Source of the DNA: Burkholderiales bacterium
GTDB lineage: Bacteria; Pseudomonadota; Gammaproteobacteria; Burkholderiales; Burkholderiaceae_F
NCBI GenBank assembly: GCA_020248785.1
Contig: JADCGX010000225.1
Coordinates: 1-51,220 of the forward strand
DNA: 51,220 nucleotides
Direction of reading: 5' to 3'
How positions within the stretch are numbered: the stretch's first letter is position 1; each line of letters opens with the position of its first letter. Positions 16,259 to 23,345 of this stretch are shown here, one piece after another. Both the position numbers and the translations under genes were made by a program. A model generated the notes under the pieces. That model worked only from the letters and a program-made list of their open reading frames with translations, was not told the DNA's origin and did no database searches.

Positions 16259-17254
16259 ATGATCCAAGCTCGCCGTACTCACTTGCAGCGCCGCACTCTG
16301 CTCGCCGCCGCAGCCGCGCTTCCCCTCGGCCTCATCGCCGCACCCGCGCTCGCGCAGGGCTACCCCAACAAGCCGATCCGCTGGCTCGTGCCCTATCCGG
16401 CCGGCGGCGGCTCGGACTTCCTCGCGCGCACCGTGGGCGCGCAGCTGTCGACCCAACTGGGCCAGTCGGTGGTGATCGAGAACCGGCCTGGCGCGGCCAC
16501 CGCCATCGCCGCGCAGGAGCTGCAGCGCGCCGCGCCCGATGGCTACACCGTCATGTCGGCGGACAACGCCACGCTGGTGTTCAACGCCGCGTTGTATCCC
16601 AAGCTGACCTACGACCCCGCGCAGTTGGCACCGCTGGGGCTGATGGCGCGCTTTCCGCTGATCCTGGTGACGCATCCCTCGCTCGGCCACAAGACCGCGC
16701 GCGAGCTCTTCGAGGCCGCGCGCAAGCAGCCGGGCAAGCTGAGCTATGCCTCGGTGGGCGCGGGCAGCCCGCACCATCTTGCGTTCGAGCTGCTCAAGGA
16801 CCGCACGCAGACCTTCATCGTGCACGTGCCGTATCGCGGCGCCGCGCCGGCGGTGCAGGATGTGCTTGGCAACCAGGTGCCGATGATGATGATCGACACG
16901 GCCGTTGGCTTGCCGCACATCCGCGCCGGCCGCTTGGTTGCCCTTGGCGTTGCCTCCAAGAACCGCCTCGCGGTGCTGCCCGACGTGCCGACCTTCGAGG
17001 AGCAGGGCATCAGGGACAGCGAGATGTTCGCGTGGCAGGGTCTCGTCGCTCCGCAAGGGCTGCCGGCTGACATCAGCGCGCGGCTGTCGAGCGAACTGCA
17101 CAAGGCGCTGGCCGCGCCGGAGGTCGCCAAGAAGCTCACCGACTTCGGCCTCGAAGTCACCCCCAGCGATCCCGCCCGCATGACGCAATACACCCAGGCG
17201 GAGGTTCAGCGCTGGCACCAACTGATCAAGGCACGCGGGCTGCGCCTGGAGTAA
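16259..17254 (+). CDS. Bug-family (TctC-type) periplasmic substrate-binding receptor
   Basis: The 331-residue product is the usual size for tripartite tricarboxylate transporter receptors. The signal region (QRRTLLAAAAALPLGL...APALAQG) has an Arg-Arg pair and looks Tat-like. Mature-domain motifs are family hallmarks: YPNKPIRWLVPYPAGGGSD, VIENRPGA, and DVPTFEEQG in the C-terminal part. I choose ATG 16259 over 16247 because GGAGAC lies 5 bp before it. Bug receptors bind carboxylates; there is no TctA or TctB here, so it is an orphan receptor, common in Burkholderiales. Confidence 0.95.
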   Translation: MIQARRTHLQRRTLLAAAAALPLGLIAAPALAQGYPNKPIRWLVPYPAGGGSDFLARTVGAQLSTQLGQSVVIENRPGAATAIAAQELQRAAPDGYTVMSADNATLVFNAALYPKLTYDPAQLAPLGLMARFPLILVTHPSLGHKTARELFEAARKQPGKLSYASVGAGSPHHLAFELLKDRTQTFIVHVPYRGAAPAVQDVLGNQVPMMMIDTAVGLPHIRAGRLVALGVASKNRLAVLPDVPTFEEQGIRDSEMFAWQGLVAPQGLPADISARLSSELHKALAAPEVAKKLTDFGLEVTPSDPARMTQYTQAEVQRWHQLIKARGLRLE

Positions 17255-17569
17255 CGCTGATCTGCGCAAAGCGAACGCGACAGCTTGCCACTCGGGGAAT
17301 GACGGCCGCCATCGTCGCCCCGGCGCAGGCCGGGGCCCAGTGTCATCCCTGAGTCTCAGGCAACACAATGGGGCCCCGGCCTGCGCCGGCGCGACAGGCA
17401 ATGCGCTTCCTGCCGCTTCGCGGAGCAAGCAACCGCCCGCCCCGAGCCAACCGCACAGGGGTTGGCGGGTCGATTCATGGCCATCCACCCGGCCGTCCCA
17501 AGGACGGTCATCTGATCAAACCGCAACGCGTGCACGTGCGATGCGCAGCGTCGCGTTCACGCGTTGAGC
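17255..17569. other. Non-coding stretch with paired palindromic repeat
   Basis: There is no gene between the Bug receptor and the VOC protein, which converge. The only structure is the inverted repeat pair at 17313-17395, which could end both transcripts. Confidence 0.6.
17313..17395. repeat. Inverted pair of 27-bp GC-rich repeats (REP/BIME-like)
   Basis: GTCGCCCCGGCGCAGGCC begins the left arm (17313-17340). The right arm (17369-17395) is its near-exact reverse complement, separated by about 28 bp. Each arm is itself palindromic (CCGGCGCAGGCCGG). The layout of two inverted REP-type units between convergent genes fits a BIME-like repeat or bidirectional terminator. Confidence 0.7.
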
Positions 17570-17992
17570 CTACTTCGCGAACAACCGCGACATATCCGCA
17601 AACGCCTTGAACTCCAGCGCATTGCCGCAAGGGTCAAGGAAGAACATCGTCGCCTGCTCGCCGACCTCGCCCTTGAAGCGGATGTGAGGCTCGATGATGA
17701 ACTTGGTGCCGGCCTTGCGCAGCTTGTCGGCCAGCGCCTCCCACTCCGGCATCGAGAGCACGACACCAAAATGGCGCACCGGCACATCATCGCCATCCAC
17801 CGCGCTGGTCTTGCGGTGGCCGGCCTCCTCGGGCGCCAGATGCGCCACGATCTGGTGGCCGTACAAGTCGAAGTCGACCCAGGCATCGGATGAACGCCCC
17901 TCGGGACAGCCGAGCAGCTCGCCGTAAAACGACCGCGCCTTGGCGAGCGAGGTCACGGGAAAGGCCAGATGAAACGGGTGCAGCGCGCCCAT
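17570..17992 (-). CDS. VOC-family (glyoxalase/bleomycin-resistance fold) protein
   Basis: From ATG 17992 the protein is 140 residues with two beta-alpha-beta-beta-beta halves. [23 protein letters not shown] opens the first, and VRHFGVVLS...[15 protein letters not shown] closes the second. Metal-type residues are visible: His at the start of each half and Glu in NALEFK. VOC proteins include dioxygenases, glyoxalases and resistance proteins; this small stand-alone type is usually annotated as a dioxygenase-like or glyoxalase-like protein and I cannot go further. It is divergent from the MFS gene across a region holding a family B element. Confidence 0.85.
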   Translation of the reverse strand: MGALHPFHLAFPVTSLAKARSFYGELLGCPEGRSSDAWVDFDLYGHQIVAHLAPEEAGHRKTSAVDGDDVPVRHFGVVLSMPEWEALADKLRKAGTKFIIEPHIRFKGEVGEQATMFFLDPCGNALEFKAFADMSRLFAK

Positions 17993-18117
17993 GCCGGTTC
18001 TCCTGCTTGCGACTTCGTCTGGCGACGATTCTGACAGAGCGCTCTGTGCGCCAGCGTACGTGCCACGCATGCGGCCCATGCGCAGCCGCCTCCACTGCGT
18101 CACAGCCTTCTTTGCAT

Positions 18118-18330
18118 CACTTGCGCCATTTATCCTAGAAACCGCAGTTGTCATTGCTGCCAAACAGCGCAGATCGAGTGTTGGCGAGGCTTTCCGGGCA
18201 ATTCTCGCGACTGCGGAGCAGTTCCAAACCGGTGATCGACCGCCGCTCAAATTCTTCGGTCGCGACAGCGACTTGGTGCGTCTTGCGGCCGTCAACTGCG
18301 GTCTTTAGGTTTATCGCTTGCGCCATTTGT
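18118..18330. promoter_or_regulatory. 16-bp tandem repeat split by an insertion, possible operator of the MFS gene
   Basis: CACTTGCGCCATTTAT (18118-18133) and CGCTTGCGCCATTTGT (18315-18330) match at 14 of 16 positions. Deleting the family B element plus one copy of its 5-bp target duplication (18134-18314) joins them exactly head to tail. The second unit ends 42 bp before the MFS start. A duplicated site in a divergent promoter region suggests regulator binding, but no regulator is known. Confidence 0.45.
18134..18309 (-). mobile_element. MITE-like element, family B, copy 1 (176 bp)
   Basis: The ends CCTAGAAACCGCAGTTG and (inverted) CCTAAAGACCGCAGTTG match at 15 of 17 positions. A 5-bp direct repeat TTTAT flanks it exactly (18129-18133 and 18310-18314). 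It is the reverse complement of the 176-bp copy at 19962-20137, with only about ten differences by eye. There is no transposase. The inner sequence keeps a short open frame in both copies, probably by chance. Confidence 0.88.
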
Positions 18331-18372
18331 TGCACGCACGGCGCTGCGGTCTAATCGGTCTCCGCTCCCATC

Positions 18373-19605
18373 ATGCAGTCACGTTCGCCGATGACGTCTA
18401 CCCCGACTCCGCGCACCTGGTGGCCCGTCGTGCTGACGGCCGCGGCGCTGCTGATGATCACGATGGGCGCGCGGCAGTCCATGGGCCTGTTCGTCTCGCC
18501 CATCAACACGAGCACGGGCGTGGGTATCGTCGCCATCAGCTTCGCGCTGGCAGTGGGCCAGTTCATCTGGGGGCTGGCGCAGCCGATCGCCGGGGCCTAC
18601 GCCGACAAGTACGGCACCGGGCGCGTGCTGGCGGCCGGCATCGTGGTGATGGCCGTCGGCGCCGCGCTCACGCCGTTCATGAGCGGGACGCTCGGACTCA
18701 CGGTCATGCTCGGGCTGCTGATGGCGGCCGGCGCGGGCGCGGCGAGCTTTTCGGTGCTGATTGGCGCCGCCGCGCAGCGCGTGCCGGCCGAAAGCCGCGG
18801 CACCGCCTCGGGCGTCATCAATGCGGGTGGCTCGTTCGGCCAGTTTGTTTTCGCGCCGCTGTTGCAAAAGCTGATTCAAAGCTTCGGCTGGATGAACGCG
18901 ATGTTCACGCTGGCCCTGCTCACGCTCGCTGCGCTGCCGCTGGCGCGTGCGCTGCGCAAGCGCCCCGCCGCGGCCGGCGCCCCGCCTGCGGCCGATGGTG
19001 GCCTCAAGCAGGCCATCCGCGGCGCGCTGGCCGATCGCAGCTACCTGCTGCTGCACGCGGGCTTTTTCACCTGCGGCTTTCACATCGCCTTCCTGGTGAC
19101 GCACCTGCCGGGTGAAGTTGCGCTGTGCGGGCTGCCGCCGTCGGTGGCGAGCTGGTCGCTGGCCATCATCGGGCTCGCCAACATCGCCGGCTCGCTGACG
19201 GCGGGCTACTGGGTCAACCGCTATCGCAGCAAGTACATCCTGTTCTGGATGTATCTGTCGCGCGCACTGCTCGTGCTGGTCTATTTGGCCGCGCCGAAGA
19301 CGGCTCTCACGTTCTATCTCTTTGCCATTGGCCTGGGCTTTACCTGGCTGGCGACGGTGCCGCCCACGGCGGGCGTGGTCGGCAAGCTGTTCGGCACGCG
19401 CTATCTGGCGACGCTGTTCGGCCTCACGCTGCTGTCACACCAGATCGGCGCGTTCTTCGGCGCCTGGCTCGGCGGCATCGCGGTCGCGCAGCAGGGCAGC
19501 TATCTGTGGATGTGGTACGCCGATGCGGTGCTGGCGCTGGCCGCGGCGCTGTGCAACCTGCCGATCCGCGAGGCGAAGGTCGAGCGGCGGGTTGTGGCGG
19601 CATAG
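18373..19605 (+). CDS. MFS transporter
   Basis: The 410-residue protein has 12 predicted membrane segments in two halves with a loop around 195-215. MFS signatures are present: GAYADKYGTGRVLAAG after helix 2 (the G-x-x-x-D-K/R-x-G-R loop motif) and ESRGTASGVINAGGSFGQF in helix 5. The pattern is closest to the oxalate/formate-antiporter or nitrate/cyanate-type branch of MFS; the substrate is unknown. A second ATG at 18391 is possible. Two inverted family B elements flank the gene at 18134-18309 and 19962-20137, so it lies in a segment that could invert or move. Confidence 0.88.
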   Translation: MQSRSPMTSTPTPRTWWPVVLTAAALLMITMGARQSMGLFVSPINTSTGVGIVAISFALAVGQFIWGLAQPIAGAYADKYGTGRVLAAGIVVMAVGAALTPFMSGTLGLTVMLGLLMAAGAGAASFSVLIGAAAQRVPAESRGTASGVINAGGSFGQFVFAPLLQKLIQSFGWMNAMFTLALLTLAALPLARALRKRPAAAGAPPAADGGLKQAIRGALADRSYLLLHAGFFTCGFHIAFLVTHLPGEVALCGLPPSVASWSLAIIGLANIAGSLTAGYWVNRYRSKYILFWMYLSRALLVLVYLAAPKTALTFYLFAIGLGFTWLATVPPTAGVVGKLFGTRYLATLFGLTLLSHQIGAFFGAWLGGIAVAQQGSYLWMWYADAVLALAAALCNLPIREAKVERRVVAA

Positions 19606-19909
19606 GCCGGGGCCAAGGGCTTCGGCCCGTGGGTAGTCGAGCCACGGCAGCCCCGAGATGTGAGCGTGCTGCAGGCCGCTGAAGTCGCCCAAGTAGCGCT
19701 GACTTACAAGGGCGATGCGCGTGACGCGACCCCTTTGATCCGACACCGCACCCGCGCTTGATGGCGCCCGAGGAGTTGTCCCTTCGGCTCAGACCCCTGA
19801 TCACGCTCCAGTAGCAAAAATGCGGGAGTTACGCCCTATTGCCGTGGCACAAGACTTTGTCCTCGGTGCGCCATGGTGTGGCTGTGCCAACTTACCGGAG
19901 GAAGCGAAC
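19606..19909. other. Intergenic stretch, possible gene remnant and promoter of the peptide gene
   Basis: No complete gene is visible. A plus-strand frame (about 19658-19761) reads SVLQAAEVAQVALTYKGDAR and looks coding-like, but has no start and ends at TGA; it may be the tail of a lost gene. The last 20 bp hold the strong ribosome site GGAGGAAG (19897-19904) of the interrupted peptide gene. Confidence 0.45.
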
Positions 19910-20252
19910 ATGAACGTCGATGCTTTGCTCGTTGATCTCGAAGCTTCGGATCTTGCGATAGCCTAAGAACCGCAGTTGACGGCCGCAAGACGCACCGAGT
20001 CGCTGTCGCGACTGAACAATTCGAGCGGCGGTCGATCACCGGTTTGGAACTGCTCCGCAGTCGCGGGAATTGCCCGGAAAGCCGCGCCAACACTCGATCT
20101 GCGCTGTTTGGCAGCAATGACAACTGCGGTTTCTAGGGTTAGTCGCTGGCGGTGGTGGCGGTGGTGGCGGTGAGGGTGGTCAACTCCCGCCGGGGCCGCC
20201 GTATGAATCTTTGGAAGACTACTTCTATCGGACGAACTACGTGTATCGCTAG
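19910..20252 (+). pseudogene. Double-glycine-leader peptide gene interrupted by a family B element
   Basis: GGAGGAAG precedes ATG 19910 by 5 bp (19905-19909). The frame reads MNVDALLVDLEASDLAI, then runs into the family B element and stops at its TAA (19964-19966). After the element, codons from 20143 resume with a glycine run and end YESLEDYFYRTNYVYR before TAG 20252. Removing the element plus one 5-bp target duplication (181 bp) puts both parts in one 53-codon frame. The join reads LEASDLAIVAGG, a match to the leader consensus LSxxELxxIxGG of peptides cut and exported by C39-peptidase ABC transporters. The predicted mature part is about 32 residues: Gly-rich, then Pro-rich, then Tyr-rich. 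There is no transporter or modifying enzyme nearby. Confidence 0.7.
19962..20137 (+). mobile_element. MITE-like element, family B, copy 2 (176 bp)
   Basis: It is the same length as copy 1, in inverted orientation. The terminal repeats CCTAAGAACCGCAGTTG and (inverted) CCTAGAAACCGCAGTTG match at 15 of 17. The flanking 5-mers are GATAG (19957-19961) and GTTAG (20138-20142), a target duplication with one mismatch. It splits the double-glycine peptide gene. Confidence 0.85.
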
Positions 20253-20313
20253 AACTTCGGTTGGGTCAAGACCGAAACTTGGCCCTGGGCTACCTTGAGG
20301 GCTGAGATTCGAG

Positions 20314-20364
20314 GCCCCGTCGCTGACCCAGCGAGTCGATCCCCAGATTCGCAAGCGACGGGGC
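20314..20364. terminator. Hairpin downstream of the peptide gene
   Basis: A perfect 11-bp stem, GCCCCGTCGCT (20314-20324) with AGCGACGGGGC (20354-20364), encloses a 29-base loop. A smaller TTCGGT/ACCGAA hairpin lies at 20256-20276, just after the peptide stop. No T-run follows, so a factor-independent terminator is not certain. Confidence 0.45.
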
Positions 20365-20466
20365 TAGCATTGCGCGGTCCGGTGGCACTTCGGTCCAGTT
20401 AGAAGTGGCGCCAGCGGCCTCGGTCATCGCGCTGGACGTGAGCTCCTCCCAGCAGTTGATCTGGCG

Positions 20467-21216
20467 TCAGTTGGGCTCGGACTTGCGCGGCGCGATGGCG
20501 GCAATCAGCCAATCGGGCGCGGTGCTGAATTCGACAGCGGGGTTCTCGGCGTAGAGCTCATCGTTGAACTCGATCCCGACCACACCGCGGCGGTTCGTCG
20601 CCAGGCGCTGTGTTCCCAGGCGTGCGCTTTCAATCGTGACCGTGGCCTGCACACCTTGGCCAAAGCCCGCCGCCACGGCATTGCTGTGCGGAAACATGAG
20701 GCGTTGCGCGAAGGTCATGAGTTCGCGTTCGGCCTTGTCCGCCTGCTTGAGCGAGTCCATCAGTTCGCGGTAGCTGATGGTCTGCCCGTTGAAGCGGATC
20801 AGCACGTTGATCTCTGGCTTGAGGCTGCCGCTCCTCACGTTGAACATGAAGTCGGCGTTGTGGTCGAGCGCGCTGCGGTCGTAGGGCACCGCCAGGCGGC
20901 CCCCCGTGGACACCTCGATCGGCCGCGTGTAGTCGCCATCGCCCACGAGCCGCACCTTCAGGCCCGACAGTTCGACATCGTCACGCTGGGGCACCACCCG
21001 CAGCACGAGCGCGATGCGATCTCGTTCGCGCAACTGCTCGAACTTCTCGATGTAGGCGAAAACCGCGCGATAGGGAATGAACTCGGGATCGCGTTGCTCC
21101 GTGATCTCCACCCGGTCTAGCGTTTGGTCCTCCGCGGCGGGCGCGTTCTGCGCCACCACTGCCGAAGCTGCCAGCAATGGAAGTGTCAGAGTCAGAAGGC
21201 GTCGTGTGGTATGCAT
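20467..21216 (-). CDS. Exported hypothetical protein (249 aa)
   Basis: The signal peptide MHTTRRLLTLTLPLLAASAV ends near AQNA. The mature part is mostly beta-rich: YRAVFAYIEKFEQLRERDRI, then LVLRVVPQRDDVELSGLKVR, and a central DFMFNVRSGSLKPEINVLIR. I do not recognise a domain. The mix of a signal peptide, conserved-looking aromatic/charged blocks and normal codon use supports a real periplasmic or secreted protein. It stands between the disrupted peptide locus and a small membrane protein gene on the same strand, with 56 bp between them. Confidence 0.75.
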   Translation of the reverse strand: MHTTRRLLTLTLPLLAASAVVAQNAPAAEDQTLDRVEITEQRDPEFIPYRAVFAYIEKFEQLRERDRIALVLRVVPQRDDVELSGLKVRLVGDGDYTRPIEVSTGGRLAVPYDRSALDHNADFMFNVRSGSLKPEINVLIRFNGQTISYRELMDSLKQADKAERELMTFAQRLMFPHSNAVAAGFGQGVQATVTIESARLGTQRLATNRRGVVGIEFNDELYAENPAVEFSTAPDWLIAAIAPRKSEPN

Positions 21217-21272
21217 TTGTCGGGCGGGATGAGAAAGCTAGTGCAAAGGGACCTGTATCGATCCGCTAGCCC

Positions 21273-21776
21273 TCAACTCAAGGCCACCCGCGCCGACGGT
21301 GGTGCCAGCGCACCGCGCTCATCGACGAGAAGCTTGCGGAAGTAAGCCTGGAACTCCGGGTCCTCGCCCAGCAGGAGCTGCTCGGCGCTGGCGAAAAAGT
21401 CGTCGCGTCGGATCCACTCGCGCATGAAGTCTTCCCACACCGCCCAGCGGCGTGCCTGCGGCTCGTTCATCGTGGTCTGCCAGGCCGTCAGATAGGCCCG
21501 CTCGAACAGCGACATCAGCATGTCGAAGATCACCAGCATGCGCTCGCGCTGCTGCGGCGTGAGGTCCGGCGTGGCCGAGCTGCTGAACAAATGCAGGTCG
21601 GGGTGCTCCAGCACCACCTTGAGAAAGTCCGTGTACGCGTTGGCAAGCAGCTGGTAGACCTCGGCTTCCTCGTTGGCGCGCTCCTTGCGCTGCTCGAAGA
21701 CGAACACGGCAATGGCCAGCGGCAGGCCGACCACGGTCACGACATAGCTGGCAAGCTCCCACAAACCGGCATCCAT
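21273..21776 (-). CDS. Hypothetical membrane-anchored protein, intact paralogue of the 25-kb pseudogene
   Basis: The 167-residue protein has one N-terminal helix (LASYVVTVVGLPLAIAVFVF). It is followed by EQRKERANEEAEVYQLLANA, a soluble helical domain with HPDLHLF, FERAYLTAWQ and WAVWEDFMREWIRRDDFF. No named function is known to me. A decayed second copy with the same blocks lies at 25092-25587, so the family has been duplicated locally. The single-anchor plus cytoplasmic helical domain resembles small sensor or scaffold proteins but this is speculation. Confidence 0.75.
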   Translation of the reverse strand: MDAGLWELASYVVTVVGLPLAIAVFVFEQRKERANEEAEVYQLLANAYTDFLKVVLEHPDLHLFSSSATPDLTPQQRERMLVIFDMLMSLFERAYLTAWQTTMNEPQARRWAVWEDFMREWIRRDDFFASAEQLLLGEDPEFQAYFRKLLVDERGALAPPSARVALS

Positions 21777-21809
21777 GCCGTGATCGTAGCGGCGCGGCGC
21801 ACCGCGCGG

Positions 21810-21965
21810 TCAGATCATCGCCAGCGCGCGCTTGCGACGGGGCGGCGGATAGAGCGCATCCAGCGCTTCGAGCGTCGCAGGTGCCAGACTGAGCGCCGCG
21901 GCCGCGAGGCCAAGGCCTGCGCAGATTGAGGCGGGCGCGAGATACCAGGCCGGGATCTGGCGCAT
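21810..21965 (-). CDS. Possible 51-aa hydrophobic peptide
   Basis: The frame from ATG 21965 gives a short protein with a hydrophobic core (SICAGLGLAAAALSLAPATL) and a basic C-terminus (PPPRRKRALAMI). It lies 33 bp upstream of the 167-residue gene on the same strand. It is supported only by position and a single membrane segment; it may be non-coding. Confidence 0.3.
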   Translation of the reverse strand: MRQIPAWYLAPASICAGLGLAAAALSLAPATLEALDALYPPPRRKRALAMI

Positions 21966-22078
21966 GCGGTGACATGGATGCAGAATCTCGCATGCACCGG
22001 GCGGTGATTGGCGCGAGCTGAACAGGTGCGGCCGATTCGCATTCACATCGAAACCGACAGACAACTGACCGAACTCAC

Positions 22079-22420
22079 ATGGCCGAACTTGAACGCGTCT
22101 ACCGCCTGGGTCTCGCCGGGTTCAGCGAGGCCCAAACCGCTGAGCTCATGTCCGCATTGGCGCGCCTGCACGATGTGGCCGCTCGTTGGCGCATCGTCGA
22201 GCACCTACCCTTCGACGCTCTGCTTCTTGCACGGGGAAGCCGCAGCGGTGATCCCGACGACGTGGCAGTGCTCCGGCTGCTGGGAGCCGCGCCGGGTCCG
22301 CCAGGAGAACGTAGGGCCGGCCACGGCGGCGGTGCCTTGCAGCTTCGCAAGCCAATCGCCGACGAGATGCTGCGATCAGTCTTGCTCGCGGCGCGTGATC
22401 GCCTGCGCGCGGGGGCCTGA
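22079..22420 (+). CDS. Hypothetical protein (113 aa)
   Basis: The N-terminal half reads VYRLGLAGFSEAQTAELMSA...HDVAARWRIVEHLPFDALLL. This resembles the receiver-like N-terminal module (xGLxGF...ADxLLxD) of some betaproteobacterial regulators. The rest is arginine/glycine-rich and shows no output domain, so it may be a truncated relative. The ribosome site is weak. Confidence is limited. Confidence 0.45.
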   Translation: MAELERVYRLGLAGFSEAQTAELMSALARLHDVAARWRIVEHLPFDALLLARGSRSGDPDDVAVLRLLGAAPGPPGERRAGHGGGALQLRKPIADEMLRSVLLAARDRLRAGA

Positions 22421-22608
22421 GGGCCGCGCGCCCGTGAGGCCACGAGCCGTGGCCGCAGCGGCCGAGCCATCACACGACGTGTCCGTGCAACCGAGTGCGG
22501 CAGCCAGTGAAGCATTGGGCCTTCGAGTCGTGAATGAAAGCGCCTCGGCAGGCCGGGCCGCACCGGTGGCCGGGCCGGACGCGCTTGCTGCCTCCGGAAT
22601 AAGGCGGG

Positions 22609-23328
22609 CTACAGCAGATCGCGCGGCGAAAACGCGCGTGCCTCCGGCAATTGCTCGACTGCACGCACCGCGGAGCCAAGGATGCGGTCGGCGCTAATCG
22701 GGCCGTACAGTTCGGCCAGCGGTACATAGAACAGGTTGATGATCACGCTCGCGTTGGTCGGCGCGTAGTCGCGGCTCAGCACCACCGCGCGGCCGCTCAG
22801 CAGCGCGGCGATGTCCTGAGCTGCAACCGCCCCGAAGCGCTTGCCGCAGCCGGCGATGAACTGGCTCACCAGGTCCTTCTGACTGCGCACGTCGGCCTGG
22901 CCGGCGGCATCGCACAGCTTGACCAGCAAGGCCGACAGGGTGTGCGTGGCTGGGCTGACGCGTGGCGGGTCCGCCGGTGCGGTGCTGGCGCCGGGCGGCG
23001 GCTCGGGGAGCTTCGTCTCGGTACTGGGACGTCGCGCCCGGCCGGTCAGCACCGGCAAGGGATCCGCCGGCAGCGTGCTCTCGTCCTGCTGCAAGTGCTC
23101 GAGCAGCTTGATCGACAGATCGTTCGCGTTGATCTTCAGCTTCAGCTCGACCACGATCAACGCGGCGAACTGCGAGATACCGCGCAGCAGCGGCTGCTCC
23201 GACCCGAACGCGTGCTCCCAGATGTTGATCGCCTCGAGCGCGGTGTCGCGACCGACCAGCGGCACCAGCGCGGCGTAAAACGCACGCCGGCGCCGGATGG
23301 CAGGTGCTGTTTCGAGGAAGGCGGTCAC
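22609..23328 (-). CDS. Hypothetical protein co-transcribed with amtB
   Basis: There is no ATG in the conserved part. GTG at 23328 gives 239 residues and sits 17 bp after the amtB stop. The N-terminal half is helical and well organised (RRRRAFYAALVPLVGRDTAL, then ALIVVELKLKINANDLSIKL). A proline-rich linker (EPPPGASTAPADPPR) joins it to a C-terminal domain with VKLCDAAGQADVRSQKDLVS and VIINLFYVPLAELYGPIS. I recognise no family. Its position directly behind amtB, where glnK normally stands in front, suggests a link to ammonium transport or its control, by context only. Confidence 0.65.
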   Translation of the reverse strand: MTAFLETAPAIRRRRAFYAALVPLVGRDTALEAINIWEHAFGSEQPLLRGISQFAALIVVELKLKINANDLSIKLLEHLQQDESTLPADPLPVLTGRARRPSTETKLPEPPPGASTAPADPPRVSPATHTLSALLVKLCDAAGQADVRSQKDLVSQFIAGCGKRFGAVAAQDIAALLSGRAVVLSRDYAPTNASVIINLFYVPLAELYGPISADRILGSAVRAVEQLPEARAFSPRDLL

Positions 23329-23345
23329 GTCGCTGCAGGCCCGGT

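Larger units (their letters stand above)
17993..18372. other. Divergent intergenic region with family B element
   Basis: It lies between the minus-strand VOC gene and the plus-strand MFS gene. Nearly half of it is the 176-bp element at 18134-18309; the rest should hold both promoters. A 16-bp tandem repeat is split by the element. Confidence 0.7.

Noticed and set aside
19845..19861. TGGCAC followed by TTTGT, a possible sigma-54 promoter for the peptide gene
   Set aside because: The -12 element lacks the GC dinucleotide at the required spacing.
19836..20123. An open frame conserved in both family B elements (starting [19 protein letters not shown])
   Set aside because: It is read from both copies only because they are nearly identical. 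It has no ribosome site or domain and runs out of the element into unrelated flanks.
20148..20171. Run of GGC/GGT codons considered as a phase-variable tract
   Set aside because: The unit is 3 bp in a coding frame, so slippage would change length without switching the frame; it is better explained as the glycine run of the peptide.
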